Source of the DNA: Rhodococcoides fascians A25f
GTDB lineage: Bacteria; Actinomycetota; Actinomycetes; Mycobacteriales; Mycobacteriaceae
Length of the DNA stretch: 64,000 nt
Assembly: GCF_000760935.2 (NCBI RefSeq)
Contig: NZ_CP049744.1
Coordinates: forward strand, 3,937,501-4,001,500
Reading direction: 5' to 3'
Made by a program: the position numbers and the translations under genes. Of this stretch, positions 43,796-53,153 are shown one piece after another (the stretch's first letter is position 1; each line of letters starts with the position of its first letter). A model generated the notes under the pieces. It was not told where the DNA came from. It saw nothing but the letters and a program-made list of their open reading frames with translations, and did not search any database.

Positions 43796-44830
43796 ATGTC
43801 GACAGTTACGGTTTCCGCCGCCCACCTCGAAGATCTGGCATCGCGAGCACTGATCACCTGCGGTATGTCCGAGGCGTCAGCTCGGACCATCGCAGAAGTC
43901 CTCGTCTTGGCCGACCTGTTCGGCATTCATACACATGGAATACAACGGGTCCCGCAGTACCTCGATCGCGCCACCATCGGGGGCATCGATCCGCGCGCCG
44001 TGGTGACCACCACCCGGCCGGCATCGGCTCTGGCTTTGATCGACGGCGCCAACGCGGTGGGACCTCTGGTCGGTAGTGCTGCACTCGCCGCAGCCATGGA
44101 CGGTGCCCGAACATGCGGCGTGGGAGCGGCGTTCGCAAAGCACAGCAATCATTTCGGCCCGGTCATGCCCTATCTCTTCAAGGCTGCCTCGGAGGGATTC
44201 GCGGCGATCATCGCCAGCAATGCCACGACCACGATCGCACCGTCCGGAGGGAAGGCCACGCGAGTGGGCAACAACCCGATGGGATGGGGCATCCCCAATC
44301 CGGGTGGCGACCCCATTTTTCTGGACATCGCGTTGAGCGTCGCAGCGAGAGCTAAGATTCGAGCCGCCCAAAACGATGGCCGCACCATTCCCGCCACCTG
44401 GGCCACCGACAGCGAAGGCCGACCTACGACCGATCCGAGCGCCGCGCTCTCGGGGTTCCTGCAACCCATCGCGGGCCACAAGGGATACGGGCTGGCGGTG
44501 ATGGTCGACCTGTTTGCCGGACTACTCTCCGGTGCAGCATATCTGGACAAGGTCAGCTCATGGAGTGTCTCACCCGAGCGGGCCCAGAACCTGGGCCATT
44601 TCTTCATCCTTGTCAACACCGAACTGCTGCTCTCCGGGCCCGAGTTGCACGAGCGCGTCCAGGACTTCGGTGATCGGTTGCATTCGGTTCCAGCGTCGGA
44701 TCCCGCCGATCCCGTTCGACTACCGGGCGAATACGAGATGGCGCGGTACCACGAGCAGATCCGAGACGGGATCACGCTCGACGACAGTGATATTCGAGCG
44801 TTGCATCAGCTCGTCGAGTCTCGGGTCTGA
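43796..44830 (+). CDS. Ldh2/malate dehydrogenase family oxidoreductase
   Basis: A 344-residue NAD(P)-dependent dehydrogenase of the Ldh2 (MDH type 2) fold, unrelated to Rossmann LDH. Signatures are the catalytic histidine in SNHFGP, NPMGWGIP and the GHKGYGLAVMVDL segment. Members act on malate, lactate, ureidoglycolate, sulfolactate or cyclic imino acids, so the substrate is open. It leads a run with an ABC importer and isocitrate dehydrogenase (29-base gap to the ATPase gene). The ATG at 43796 aligns with the family start. Confidence 0.85.
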   Translation: MSTVTVSAAHLEDLASRALITCGMSEASARTIAEVLVLADLFGIHTHGIQRVPQYLDRATIGGIDPRAVVTTTRPASALALIDGANAVGPLVGSAALAAAMDGARTCGVGAAFAKHSNHFGPVMPYLFKAASEGFAAIIASNATTTIAPSGGKATRVGNNPMGWGIPNPGGDPIFLDIALSVAARAKIRAAQNDGRTIPATWATDSEGRPTTDPSAALSGFLQPIAGHKGYGLAVMVDLFAGLLSGAAYLDKVSSWSVSPERAQNLGHFFILVNTELLLSGPELHERVQDFGDRLHSVPASDPADPVRLPGEYEMARYHEQIRDGITLDDSDIRALHQLVESRV

Positions 44831-44859
44831 GAAGAACCGACAAGTCGAAGGAATTCCCA

Positions 44860-45975
44860 ATGAAAGTATCGATAGAGAATTTGACCCTTGCCTACGGCAA
44901 GAACACCGTCGTCCGGGACCTCGATCTCGAGATTGCCGACGGAGAATCCCTCGTGTTGCTCGGTCAATCGGGCTGCGGCAAAACCAGCACCATGCGTTGC
45001 GTCGCAGGTCTCGAAAGTCCGAACGAAGGCCGAATCATAATCGGCGACAACGTGATGCATGATTCTTCCAGCGGTCGAACCGTACCGCCGAACAAGCGCA
45101 ACGTCGGAATGGTGTTCCAGTCGTACGCGGTATGGCCTCATCGCACCGTGTTCGAGAATGTCGCGTTCTCGCTGCAGATGCAGAAAGTCGGTAAGGACGA
45201 ACTCGTCTCTCGCGTACACGAGACACTCGATCTGGTCGGGCTGCGTGAGTTGGCCGGGCGCGGAGCCAGCCTGTTGAGCGGTGGGCAGATGCAGCGGGTA
45301 GCCCTCGCACGGAGTCTGGTCATGCGCCCCAACGTCCTGTTGCTCGACGAGCCGCTGTCCAATCTCGATGCGCGCCTGCGCGAACGCCTGCGAATGGAAC
45401 TGCGTGAACTGCAACTGCGACTCGGCCTCACCACGATCTACGTCACTCACGATCAGGTGGAAGCATTCGCCCTGGCCGACCGCATTGCGCTGATGCAGAA
45501 CGGTCGCATCGTCCAGAGCGGCGCACCCGATCAGATCTACACCGCGCCCGCGAGTGGGTCGATCGCAGAGTTCCTGGGCGTGGGCAACCTGTTCGCGTGC
45601 TCACCTACTCCTGGCATCTCCGGAGCAGTGACGCTCACCGACCACGATTTCACGATCAGAGTCGATGCCACCGTGCCCGACAATGCGGACCGACTGCTCG
45701 TGTGTCTGCGTCCCGAGGACCTGGCCGTCACGCCTGTGCACGACGAGACGTCTGCGGGAGTGGGTTGGGCGGGGCGTGTCGACGTCGCGAGCTACCAGGG
45801 CGCGACCATTCGCTACCGCATCACTCTCGACGGCGGGCCGAATATCGAGGCACTCGCCACCGGAGCCTCGAAACGGGCGCTGCACGTCGGAGAACGAGTC
45901 ACCGTCGACGTAACACCAGGAGCCGCACAGCTTCTCGTCGACGACCGTGCGCAGCTCGTCGGGGCTCTCTCGTGA
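44860..45975 (+). CDS. ABC transporter ATP-binding protein (Fe3+/spermidine-type)
   Basis: A 371-residue ATPase with Walker A (GQSGCGKTS), Q-loop (VFQSYAVWPH), signature LLSGGQMQRVALAR, Walker B (LLLDEPLSNLD) and switch histidine (YVTHDQVEA). A C-terminal TOBE-like domain spans about 235-371. This matches the FbpC/PotA group. The stop overlaps the permease start by GTGA. Confidence 0.92.
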   Translation: MKVSIENLTLAYGKNTVVRDLDLEIADGESLVLLGQSGCGKTSTMRCVAGLESPNEGRIIIGDNVMHDSSSGRTVPPNKRNVGMVFQSYAVWPHRTVFENVAFSLQMQKVGKDELVSRVHETLDLVGLRELAGRGASLLSGGQMQRVALARSLVMRPNVLLLDEPLSNLDARLRERLRMELRELQLRLGLTTIYVTHDQVEAFALADRIALMQNGRIVQSGAPDQIYTAPASGSIAEFLGVGNLFACSPTPGISGAVTLTDHDFTIRVDATVPDNADRLLVCLRPEDLAVTPVHDETSAGVGWAGRVDVASYQGATIRYRITLDGGPNIEALATGASKRALHVGERVTVDVTPGAAQLLVDDRAQLVGALS

Positions 45976-47735
45976 GCGCCCCGACCACCGACCGTCCGCG
46001 GCAAGCTCCGGCACCGACGCCGGGTGTCTCGGTGTCGCGCACACGCAACCCACGGCTGCGGCGGAGCATTCCGACACTCGTCCAACTCGCGCTTCTCGCG
46101 CTCATCGTCCTGTGCCCGATGTTCTTCATCGTCATGGGTGCCTTCACCGACAATCCCGACCGCAGCAATGTCTTCGACTTCGGTAACTTCACCTTCGACA
46201 ATTTCGCTCTACTGGGACGCCCGTCGGCTCAGGAGGCGATGTGGAGCTCCGCGATCGTCGGAATCGGATCGTCGATTCTCGCCCTCCTCATCGGTGCGAC
46301 ACTGGCGTTCTTGGCCGCCAGAACCAACATCCCTGGTCGAAAGTTGATCTACGGCATCGGGATCGCCCCACTGTTTCTGCCGTCGCTCGTCGGTGCGCTG
46401 GCGTGGGCTCTGCTCGCCGGCCCCGCAACCGGCTACCTCAATCTCGCCCTGACTGCACTCGGACTCCCCGGATTCGTCGACATCTACAGTTTCGCCGGAA
46501 TGATCTTCGTTCTCGGCCTGTATTACGCTCCTTATCCGTTCCTGATGATTCACTCGGCGTTGTCTTTGATGAATCCGGATCTGGAAGATGCGGCCAGCCT
46601 GCACGGGGCAGGGCTCACCCAGATGCTCCGTAAGATCACCTTTCCGCTCGTGCTTCCTGCCACGATCGGATCCGGCATACTCGTGTTCGCTCTGACCGTC
46701 GAGAACTTCGCCGTCGCACAGGTCATCGGTGTACCCGGCGGCGTGGACACCTTGCCCACCCTCATCTACCGACTCATGAACGCTGCGCCTGCTCGCAGCA
46801 ACGACGCGGCAGCCATCGCCGTCGTCCTCACCGTTCTGCTCGTGATCGTCGTGGCCTTGCAGAACAGAGTGACCGGCAGCAAGGAATACACCACTGTGAG
46901 CGGCAAGGGAGTGCGTGCACGGCAGGTGCCGCTTCGGGGCTGGCGTTGGCCTGCCGCTGCTCTCGCATGGCTGTACTTCGTTCTCGCCGTGGCACTCCCG
47001 ATGGGAGCCCTCGTGGTGGCGTCGCTCCAGACGAGCCCGTACCTGGCCCGATTCGGGGAATTGTTCGATGCCGGCGCGTTGTCCTTGTGGAGCCTGGGGC
47101 AAACAGTTCAGGACCCGGACTTCCACAACGTGGTACTCAACAGTGTCATCGTCGGTGTGTCGACCGCGGCCATCGGCACTACTTTCTGCTTCGCGCTGGC
47201 GTACACCCGGTACCGGACCAGGTCGCCCGGACGATCGGTGCTGGAGTACGTGGCAATGCTGCCGTTGGCAGTTCCCGCGATCGTGCTCGGGCTGGGTTTG
47301 CTCTGGACCTGGCTGGCGTTGCCCGTGCCGATCTACGGAACTCTCGCCGTCCTCGTCGTCGCATTCATCGCAGTCTTCCTGCCGCAGGGATACCGCGGAG
47401 TGTCCTCTTCCATCGTTCAGCTCGACCAGGACCTCGAGGACAGCGCAGTGATGCTCGGCGCGAGCCGATCGAAGGCCATCCGATTCGTGACAGTGCCCCT
47501 GCTCCGAATCGGGCTGTCCTCGACCTTTCTGCTGCTACTCATGTTGTCGATGCGCGAATTGACGGCAGCTCTCTTCCTGTTCACTTCGGACACGAGGTTG
47601 CTGTCCATAGCGATCTTCGACGCCTACGACAACGGATCCATCCGATCGGCCGCCGAACTGGGGTTGCTCTACTGCGTCGTGATCGGCGTTCTTGCTGCAC
47701 TGTCCCGCCGATTCGGCGCAAAGGAGTCCAAGTAG
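45972..47735 (+). CDS. ABC transporter permease, duplicated (FbpB-like)
   Basis: A 587-residue permease with two binding-protein-dependent transport domains in one chain. Each half has about six membrane segments and an EAA-type cytoplasmic loop: DLEDAASLHGAGLTQMLRKITFPLV in the first and DLEDSAVMLGASRSKAIRFV in the second. Fused two-half permeases are typical of iron-type (FbpB/AfuB) importers. The GTG at 45972 overlaps the ATPase stop. Its stop codon abuts the next start directly. Confidence 0.92.
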   Translation: MSAPTTDRPRQAPAPTPGVSVSRTRNPRLRRSIPTLVQLALLALIVLCPMFFIVMGAFTDNPDRSNVFDFGNFTFDNFALLGRPSAQEAMWSSAIVGIGSSILALLIGATLAFLAARTNIPGRKLIYGIGIAPLFLPSLVGALAWALLAGPATGYLNLALTALGLPGFVDIYSFAGMIFVLGLYYAPYPFLMIHSALSLMNPDLEDAASLHGAGLTQMLRKITFPLVLPATIGSGILVFALTVENFAVAQVIGVPGGVDTLPTLIYRLMNAAPARSNDAAAIAVVLTVLLVIVVALQNRVTGSKEYTTVSGKGVRARQVPLRGWRWPAAALAWLYFVLAVALPMGALVVASLQTSPYLARFGELFDAGALSLWSLGQTVQDPDFHNVVLNSVIVGVSTAAIGTTFCFALAYTRYRTRSPGRSVLEYVAMLPLAVPAIVLGLGLLWTWLALPVPIYGTLAVLVVAFIAVFLPQGYRGVSSSIVQLDQDLEDSAVMLGASRSKAIRFVTVPLLRIGLSSTFLLLLMLSMRELTAALFLFTSDTRLLSIAIFDAYDNGSIRSAAELGLLYCVVIGVLAALSRRFGAKESK

Positions 47736-48857
47736 ATGACCACATCGACGATCCGGCGGTTCGGTGCCGCAGTGTGCGCCATCGCAGTCGCCGCGGTGAC
47801 CGCATGCAGTCCACCACCGCAGGCCCCATCGCTGGCACGGTCGGCCGCGTCCATCACCGAACCAGGTGGTGCTCTGGTGATCGACGGCGAGCAGATCGCA
47901 GACCCGGATCTGTGGTCGCGCGCAGAATCCGAGGGCACCATCACGCTGTACAGCGGATACACGCAGGACACCGAATCCGAGGTGCTCGAACAGTTCGAGG
48001 CCGACACCGGTATCGATGTGAAACTCGTTCGCTTGACGTCCAATCGGCTCTACGAACGCCTCACGGCCGAATACAGCACCGGTCGCCTCGATGCAGACGT
48101 CATCCGGATCTCCGACCCGGGGTTCGTTCGGGGTTTGGCCGAGCGCGGACTGTTCCAGCCCTACCGGCCCGATACTGCGGACAATCTCCAGGATGACGTC
48201 TCGTTCGACGACAACCGATATTTCCGCACGTTCAACCCGATCTACACCTTCGGGTACAACCGCGCAGTCGTCGATCCCACCGACGCGCCGACGTCGTGGA
48301 ATTCTCTTCTCGAGGATCGTTGGAACGACAAACTCGGTATCGCGCAGGCCGGTTCGGGCGGAAGCGCGCTCGCGCTGACTCGATTTCAGCGTGATGTTCT
48401 CGGCGACGACTACCTCCGCCGATACTCCTCGGAGGCACGAGTGTTCGACTCCATCGGGGCCCAGCTCGACGCCTTGGCCCGCGGCGAGATCAACGCGGGC
48501 ACCGTCGTCGTGAGCAGCGTGAACATTGCGAACAACGAGAACGCTCCCGTCGATTTCGTCGTACCGGACGAGGGAGTCACCTCGTACGACTACTACACCG
48601 GAGTGGCCGACACTGCACGCAATCTTGCTGCCGCACAGGTATTCATGAACTGGAACCTCTCCACCCGCGGCCAGCGGGTGTTCACCGACCTCGGTGAGTA
48701 CTCGGTACGGACCGATGTCGATCCGCCGAACATTCTCGGTGTTCAGCTCCCCGACTTCACCGATCCCAAGGTGCACCGGATCACCCCGGAGGAATCGACC
48801 ACCCATTCCGCCGAGGATCAGGCCGCGTGGAATTCGATTTTCGGATACAACGAATGA
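47736..48857 (+). CDS. Extracellular solute-binding lipoprotein
   Basis: A 373-residue binding protein with a lipoprotein signal: basic N-terminus, hydrophobic stretch and lipobox VTAC with C24 as the lipidated residue. The mature part resembles the iron/organic anion group of family 1/6 binding proteins (LYSGYTQDTESEVLEQFEADTG). The ligand is not evident. The dehydrogenases in the operon suggest a hydroxy- or tricarboxylate, possibly as a metal chelate; that is inference only. Confidence 0.88.
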   Translation: MTTSTIRRFGAAVCAIAVAAVTACSPPPQAPSLARSAASITEPGGALVIDGEQIADPDLWSRAESEGTITLYSGYTQDTESEVLEQFEADTGIDVKLVRLTSNRLYERLTAEYSTGRLDADVIRISDPGFVRGLAERGLFQPYRPDTADNLQDDVSFDDNRYFRTFNPIYTFGYNRAVVDPTDAPTSWNSLLEDRWNDKLGIAQAGSGGSALALTRFQRDVLGDDYLRRYSSEARVFDSIGAQLDALARGEINAGTVVVSSVNIANNENAPVDFVVPDEGVTSYDYYTGVADTARNLAAAQVFMNWNLSTRGQRVFTDLGEYSVRTDVDPPNILGVQLPDFTDPKVHRITPEESTTHSAEDQAAWNSIFGYNE

Positions 48858-48898
48858 CTTTGCCGCAGTGCAGAGTCCACTGAAGGGACCCAACTCTC

Positions 48899-50131
48899 AT
48901 GCCGAAGTCCAAGACCCGAGTCGAGGGCACCGTCGTCGAACTGGACGGCGACGAGATGACCCGAGTCATCTGGCAATACACCAGGGATCATCTGATCCTT
49001 CCGTATCTCGACGTGGACCTCGAGTACTACGACCTGGGAATACGAAATCGTGACTCCACCGACGATCGGGTGACCGTCGATGCTGCACGAGCTATCGAGA
49101 AGTACGGCGTCGGCGTCAAGTGCGCCACCATCACGCCCGACGCCGACAGGGTGGAGGAGTTCGGCCTGAGACAGATGTGGCGCTCACCCAACGGCACCAT
49201 TCGGAATGTACTCGGGGGAACTATTTTTCGAGCCCCGATCATCATCTCGAATGTTCCCCGACTCGTTCCCGGGTGGACCGAACCCATCGTCATCGGACGT
49301 CACGCCTTCGGCGACCAGTACCGCGCAACCGATTTCACTGTGCCCGGGCCGGGTACCGTCACCATCACCTACACCCCCGACGACGGAAGCGAACCGATAC
49401 GGCACGAGTTGGTGAGGTTCACCGACGAGAGCCTCGGCGGAGTGGTGCAGGGTCAGTACAACTTCACCCAGTCCATCATCGATTTCGCGCGGGCCTCGTT
49501 GAACTATGGCTTGCAGCAGAATTATCCGGTCTATCTGTCGACGAAGAACACCATCCTGAAGGCGTACGACGGTCGATTCAAGGACGTCTTCGAGCACATC
49601 TATCGGACCGAGTTCAAGGCCGAGTTCGAGGCAGCCGGACTGACGTACGAACACCGCCTCATCGACGACATGGTCGCATCGGCCATGAAGTGGAAAGGAG
49701 GGTATGTGTGGGCATGCAAGAACTACGACGGTGACGTGCAGTCGGACTCGGTTGCACAGGGATTCGGTTCACCAGGCTTGATGACGTCCATCCTGCTGAC
49801 ACCGGACGGCAGGACATGCCTGACCGAAGCTGCCCATGGAACCGTGCGACGCCACTTCCGTGAGCACGAGGCCGGTGAACCGACATCGACCAACCCGATC
49901 GCGTCGATCTTCGCCTGGACTCGCGGCCTCGAACACCGCAGCAAGTTGGACGGAACCCCCGAAGTGGGCCGGTTCGCCCGGACACTCGAACACGTCGTCG
50001 TGAGGACCGTCGAAGACGGTCGAATGACGAAGGACCTCGCAACACTGATCGGCGAAAACCAGGACTACCTGACCACCGAGCAGTTCCTGGACGCGGTCAG
50101 ATACGAATTGGACCGACGAATGGGACGATGA
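48899..50131 (+). CDS. icd: NADP-dependent isocitrate dehydrogenase (homodimeric type)
   Basis: A 410-residue enzyme of the eukaryote-like dimeric IDH subfamily. Substrate and metal motifs are complete: [51 protein letters not shown] and the NADP site [12 protein letters not shown]. It decarboxylates isocitrate to 2-oxoglutarate. Its place at the end of a LysR-controlled import operon, 41 bases after the binding-protein gene, is unusual for a TCA-cycle enzyme and suggests an inducible copy. Confidence 0.9.
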   Translation: MPKSKTRVEGTVVELDGDEMTRVIWQYTRDHLILPYLDVDLEYYDLGIRNRDSTDDRVTVDAARAIEKYGVGVKCATITPDADRVEEFGLRQMWRSPNGTIRNVLGGTIFRAPIIISNVPRLVPGWTEPIVIGRHAFGDQYRATDFTVPGPGTVTITYTPDDGSEPIRHELVRFTDESLGGVVQGQYNFTQSIIDFARASLNYGLQQNYPVYLSTKNTILKAYDGRFKDVFEHIYRTEFKAEFEAAGLTYEHRLIDDMVASAMKWKGGYVWACKNYDGDVQSDSVAQGFGSPGLMTSILLTPDGRTCLTEAAHGTVRRHFREHEAGEPTSTNPIASIFAWTRGLEHRSKLDGTPEVGRFARTLEHVVVRTVEDGRMTKDLATLIGENQDYLTTEQFLDAVRYELDRRMGR

Positions 50132-50146
50132 TCTCGGCGCACGAGG

Positions 50147-50200
50147 CTCCACTCCTGGCCGTGCATCGGGGAATTCCCGCACCCTCGGCCTGGAGTGGAG
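50147..50200. terminator. Bidirectional terminator between icd and gabD
   Basis: CTCCACTCCTGGCC (50147-50160) pairs with GGCCTGGAGTGGAG (50187-50200) with one T-T mismatch. A GTGC...GCAC inner stem extends it. It lies between the two convergent stops at 50131 and 50216. Confidence 0.75.
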
Positions 50201-50215
50201 CGCTATGTGCGCCGG

Positions 50216-51667
50216 CTACTGCAGCGCGATGTACTTGGTCTCGAGGTATTCTTCGATGCCCTCCGACCCACCCTCGCGGCCGAAGCCCGATTCCTTGACA
50301 CCACCGAACGGAGCGGCCGCGTCCGAGATGGCACCTCGATTGACCCCGACCATGCCGGTGTCCAGAGCCTCCGACACCCGCAGAGCACGGTCGAGATTCT
50401 CGGTGAAGAAGTACGCCACCAACCCGTATCGGGTGTTGTTCGCTGCAGCGACGGCCTCGGCCTCGCTGTCGAATCCGATGATCGCCGCGACAGGTCCGAA
50501 GATCTCGTCCTGCAACAGATTTGCGTCCGCGGGGATACTGTCGAGAACCGTCGGCGTATAGAAGAATCCGGGTCCATCGGGTGCCGTACCGCCGGTGCGT
50601 ACCCGAGCACCCTTCGCGACGGCATCGTCGACCAGTGCGGTGACCGTTCCACGCTGTTTGTCGTTGATGAGCGGCCCGATATCGGTGCCCTCTCGATCAC
50701 CCGCACCGACCGTCAAGGCCTCGATTCGCGCCGTCAACTTCGCGGTGAATTCCTCGCGCACCGAGTTCGCGACATACAAACGGTTGGCCGCCGTGCACGC
50801 CTCGCCGCCGTTGCGCATCTTGGCGAGCATCGCCCCGTCCACGGCCGCGTCGATATCCGCGTCGTCGAACACGATGAAGGGGGCATTGCCACCGAGCTCC
50901 ATCGACGTCCGTAGCAGGCGGTTGGCTGCATTGCGCACCAACAGCTTTCCCACTCCGGTCGATCCGGTGAACGTGACCTTCCTCAGTCTGGGGTCGTCCA
51001 TCAGCGGTCCGGTGACCGCCGCGGCGTCGGAGGCCGGAAGGATCGAGAGCACCCCATCGGGCAACCCCGCGTCGGCGAACACCTGCCCCAGAAGGAGCAT
51101 CGTGAGCGGAGTGTCCTCGGCCGGCTTGACGATGACGGTGCATCCGGCAGCCAGAGCGGGCCCGATCTTGCGCGTTCCCATGGCCAGCGGAAAGTTCCAC
51201 GGGGTGATGGCCAGCACCGGACCGACGGGCATCTTGGTCACCAGGATTCGGCCGTTGCCTGCCGGCGCGGGAGCGAACCGGCCGCCGATCCGAACGGCTT
51301 CCTCGCTGAACCAGCGCAGGAATTCTCCGCCGTAGTTCACTTCACCGCGGCTCTCCGCCAACGACTTCCCCATTTCGAGGGTCATCAGCAGGGCGAAATC
51401 GGCCGCGCGCGCCTGCAGCAGGTCGAAGGCGCGCCGCAGAATCTCTGCCCGTTCGCGGGCAGGCGTCGCCGCCCACGCGCCCTGCGCCGCAACAGCGAGA
51501 TCGAGCGCGGTGATGCCATCGCCCGCCGTGGCGTCGGCGACGGTGGTCAACTCCTCGCCGGTCGCCGGGTTCAGCACGGCGAATCGTGCGCCCGACGCCG
51601 ACGGTGTCTGCGTACCGCCGAGCCAGAGATCGGTGGGCAGCGAGGAGATCAGATCCTGGGCCGACAT
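50216..51667 (-). CDS. gabD: NAD(P)-dependent succinate-semialdehyde dehydrogenase
   Basis: A 483-residue aldehyde dehydrogenase. ITPWNFPLAMGTRKIGPALAAG, FTGSTGVGK, catalytic Glu in MELGGNAPF and catalytic Cys in NGGEACTAANR are all present. The last is the GabD form, with the shared SSADH ending DTGMVGVNRGAISDAAAPFGG. It oxidises succinate (or glutarate) semialdehyde to the acid. The ATG at 51667 lies one base after the gabT stop, so the two are coupled; the longer frame upstream runs through gabT. Confidence 0.9.
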   Translation of the reverse strand: MSAQDLISSLPTDLWLGGTQTPSASGARFAVLNPATGEELTTVADATAGDGITALDLAVAAQGAWAATPARERAEILRRAFDLLQARAADFALLMTLEMGKSLAESRGEVNYGGEFLRWFSEEAVRIGGRFAPAPAGNGRILVTKMPVGPVLAITPWNFPLAMGTRKIGPALAAGCTVIVKPAEDTPLTMLLLGQVFADAGLPDGVLSILPASDAAAVTGPLMDDPRLRKVTFTGSTGVGKLLVRNAANRLLRTSMELGGNAPFIVFDDADIDAAVDGAMLAKMRNGGEACTAANRLYVANSVREEFTAKLTARIEALTVGAGDREGTDIGPLINDKQRGTVTALVDDAVAKGARVRTGGTAPDGPGFFYTPTVLDSIPADANLLQDEIFGPVAAIIGFDSEAEAVAAANNTRYGLVAYFFTENLDRALRVSEALDTGMVGVNRGAISDAAAPFGGVKESGFGREGGSEGIEEYLETKYIALQ

Positions 51668-51668
51668 G

Positions 51669-53033
51669 TCAGTTCCCCTGTGCCACTGAGCGAAGCGCAC
51701 CTTCGAGGACGGTGAGCGCGTCGTCCAACAGCTCGTCGGAGATCACGAGGGGCGGCAGCAGGCGGATGACGTTGCCGTAGGTACCGCACGTCAGCACGAT
51801 GACCCCGGCCTCGAGTGCCGCAGCCGCAACGGCTTTGGTGGCCTCGGGATTGGGTTCGTGTCCACCGGGTACGACCAATTCGACGGCCAGCATGGCTCCG
51901 CGTCCGCGAATGTCACCGATGATGGAGACGTCCGGAGTCAACGCGTGCAGCCGGTCGAGCACGATGCGTTCGATATCGCGGGCGCGGCCATTGAGGTCGA
52001 GCGTCTCCATCTGTTCGATGGATGCCAGTGCGGCAGCGCAGGCGACGGGGTTGCCGCCGTACGTCCCACCGAGTCCACCCGGATGCACGGCGTCGATCAG
52101 GTCGGCGCGGCCGGTGACCGCGGCCAGCGGCATCCCGCCCGCGATGCCCTTCGCCATGGTGATCAGGTCCGGCACCACTCCCTCGTGCTCACTGGCGAAC
52201 CAGGCGCCGGTCCGGGTGAATCCGGATTGCACCTCGTCGGCGATGAAGACGACGTCGTTCTCGCGCGCCCAGTTCGCCAGTGCAGGCAGGAAGCCGTCGG
52301 CCGGCACGACGAAACCGCCCTCACCCTGAATGGGCTCGATGAGGATGGCCGCGAGATTGGCTGCACCGACCTGCTTTTCGATGACGGAGATCGCCCGTGC
52401 CGCAGCCTGCGCGCCGGTGACCGCGGAACCGTCGGAGTTCAGGCCCTCCCGGAACGGGTAGGACATCGGGGCCCGATAGACCTCGGGCGCGAACGGCCCG
52501 AAGCCGCTCTTGTACGGCATCGACTTCGAGGTCAGTGCCATCGTCAGGTTGGTGCGGCCGTGGTAGGCGTGGTCGAACACGACGACGGCCGAGCGTCCGG
52601 TGGCGTGCCGGGCGATCTTCACTGCGTTCTCGACTGCCTCGGCACCGCTGTTGAACAGGACGGTGCGCTTGTCGTGATCTCCGGGGGTGAGTTCGGCCAA
52701 CTTCTCGGCAACTGCGATGTAACCCTCGTAGGGCGCGATCATGAAGCAGGTATGGGTGAAGTGAGCGACCTGATCCTGCACGGCGGCGACAACGGCCGGA
52801 TTCGAGGCGCCGACGGTCGTCACGGCAATTCCGGCACCGAGATCGATCAGCGAGTTGCCATCCACATCGACGACGACGCCGCCGTCTGCGTCGGCCACGT
52901 AGACCGGCAGAGTGGACGCCACGCCTGCACCGACGACAGCCTTGCGGCGCTCCGCCAATGCCGACGACTTCGGTCCGGGGAACGCGGTGACGATCTTGCG
53001 CTCCTGTGGAAGTCGGTACTCGATCGAGGCCAT
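51669..53033 (-). CDS. gabT: 4-Aminobutyrate aminotransferase
   Basis: A 454-residue class III PLP aminotransferase. The PLP lysine is in TMAKGIAGG, preceded by FIADEVQSGFTRTG, and the GABA transaminase pattern FNSGAEAVENAVKIAR is clear. It converts GABA (or 5-aminovalerate) plus 2-oxoglutarate to the semialdehyde. The ATG at 53033 follows AAAGG. The PucR-type gene 120 bases upstream is divergent and the likely regulator. Confidence 0.92.
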   Translation of the reverse strand: MASIEYRLPQERKIVTAFPGPKSSALAERRKAVVGAGVASTLPVYVADADGGVVVDVDGNSLIDLGAGIAVTTVGASNPAVVAAVQDQVAHFTHTCFMIAPYEGYIAVAEKLAELTPGDHDKRTVLFNSGAEAVENAVKIARHATGRSAVVVFDHAYHGRTNLTMALTSKSMPYKSGFGPFAPEVYRAPMSYPFREGLNSDGSAVTGAQAAARAISVIEKQVGAANLAAILIEPIQGEGGFVVPADGFLPALANWARENDVVFIADEVQSGFTRTGAWFASEHEGVVPDLITMAKGIAGGMPLAAVTGRADLIDAVHPGGLGGTYGGNPVACAAALASIEQMETLDLNGRARDIERIVLDRLHALTPDVSIIGDIRGRGAMLAVELVVPGGHEPNPEATKAVAAAALEAGVIVLTCGTYGNVIRLLPPLVISDELLDDALTVLEGALRSVAQGN

Positions 53034-53153
53034 GGTCGCACCTTTCGTCTGGGCTGTTTCAGCAAGTATGCGACTGCTCGATCGCCGGGTCAGTTGCCAT
53101 TTCGTCCATCCCGCGAGCCGATCACACTCCTTTTCGTCGAACCCAGGATTACA

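Noticed and set aside
51858..53153. 932-residue frame leading into the PucR gene
   Set aside because: The first part is antisense of gabT and carries no domain; the PucR protein starts at about 53154.
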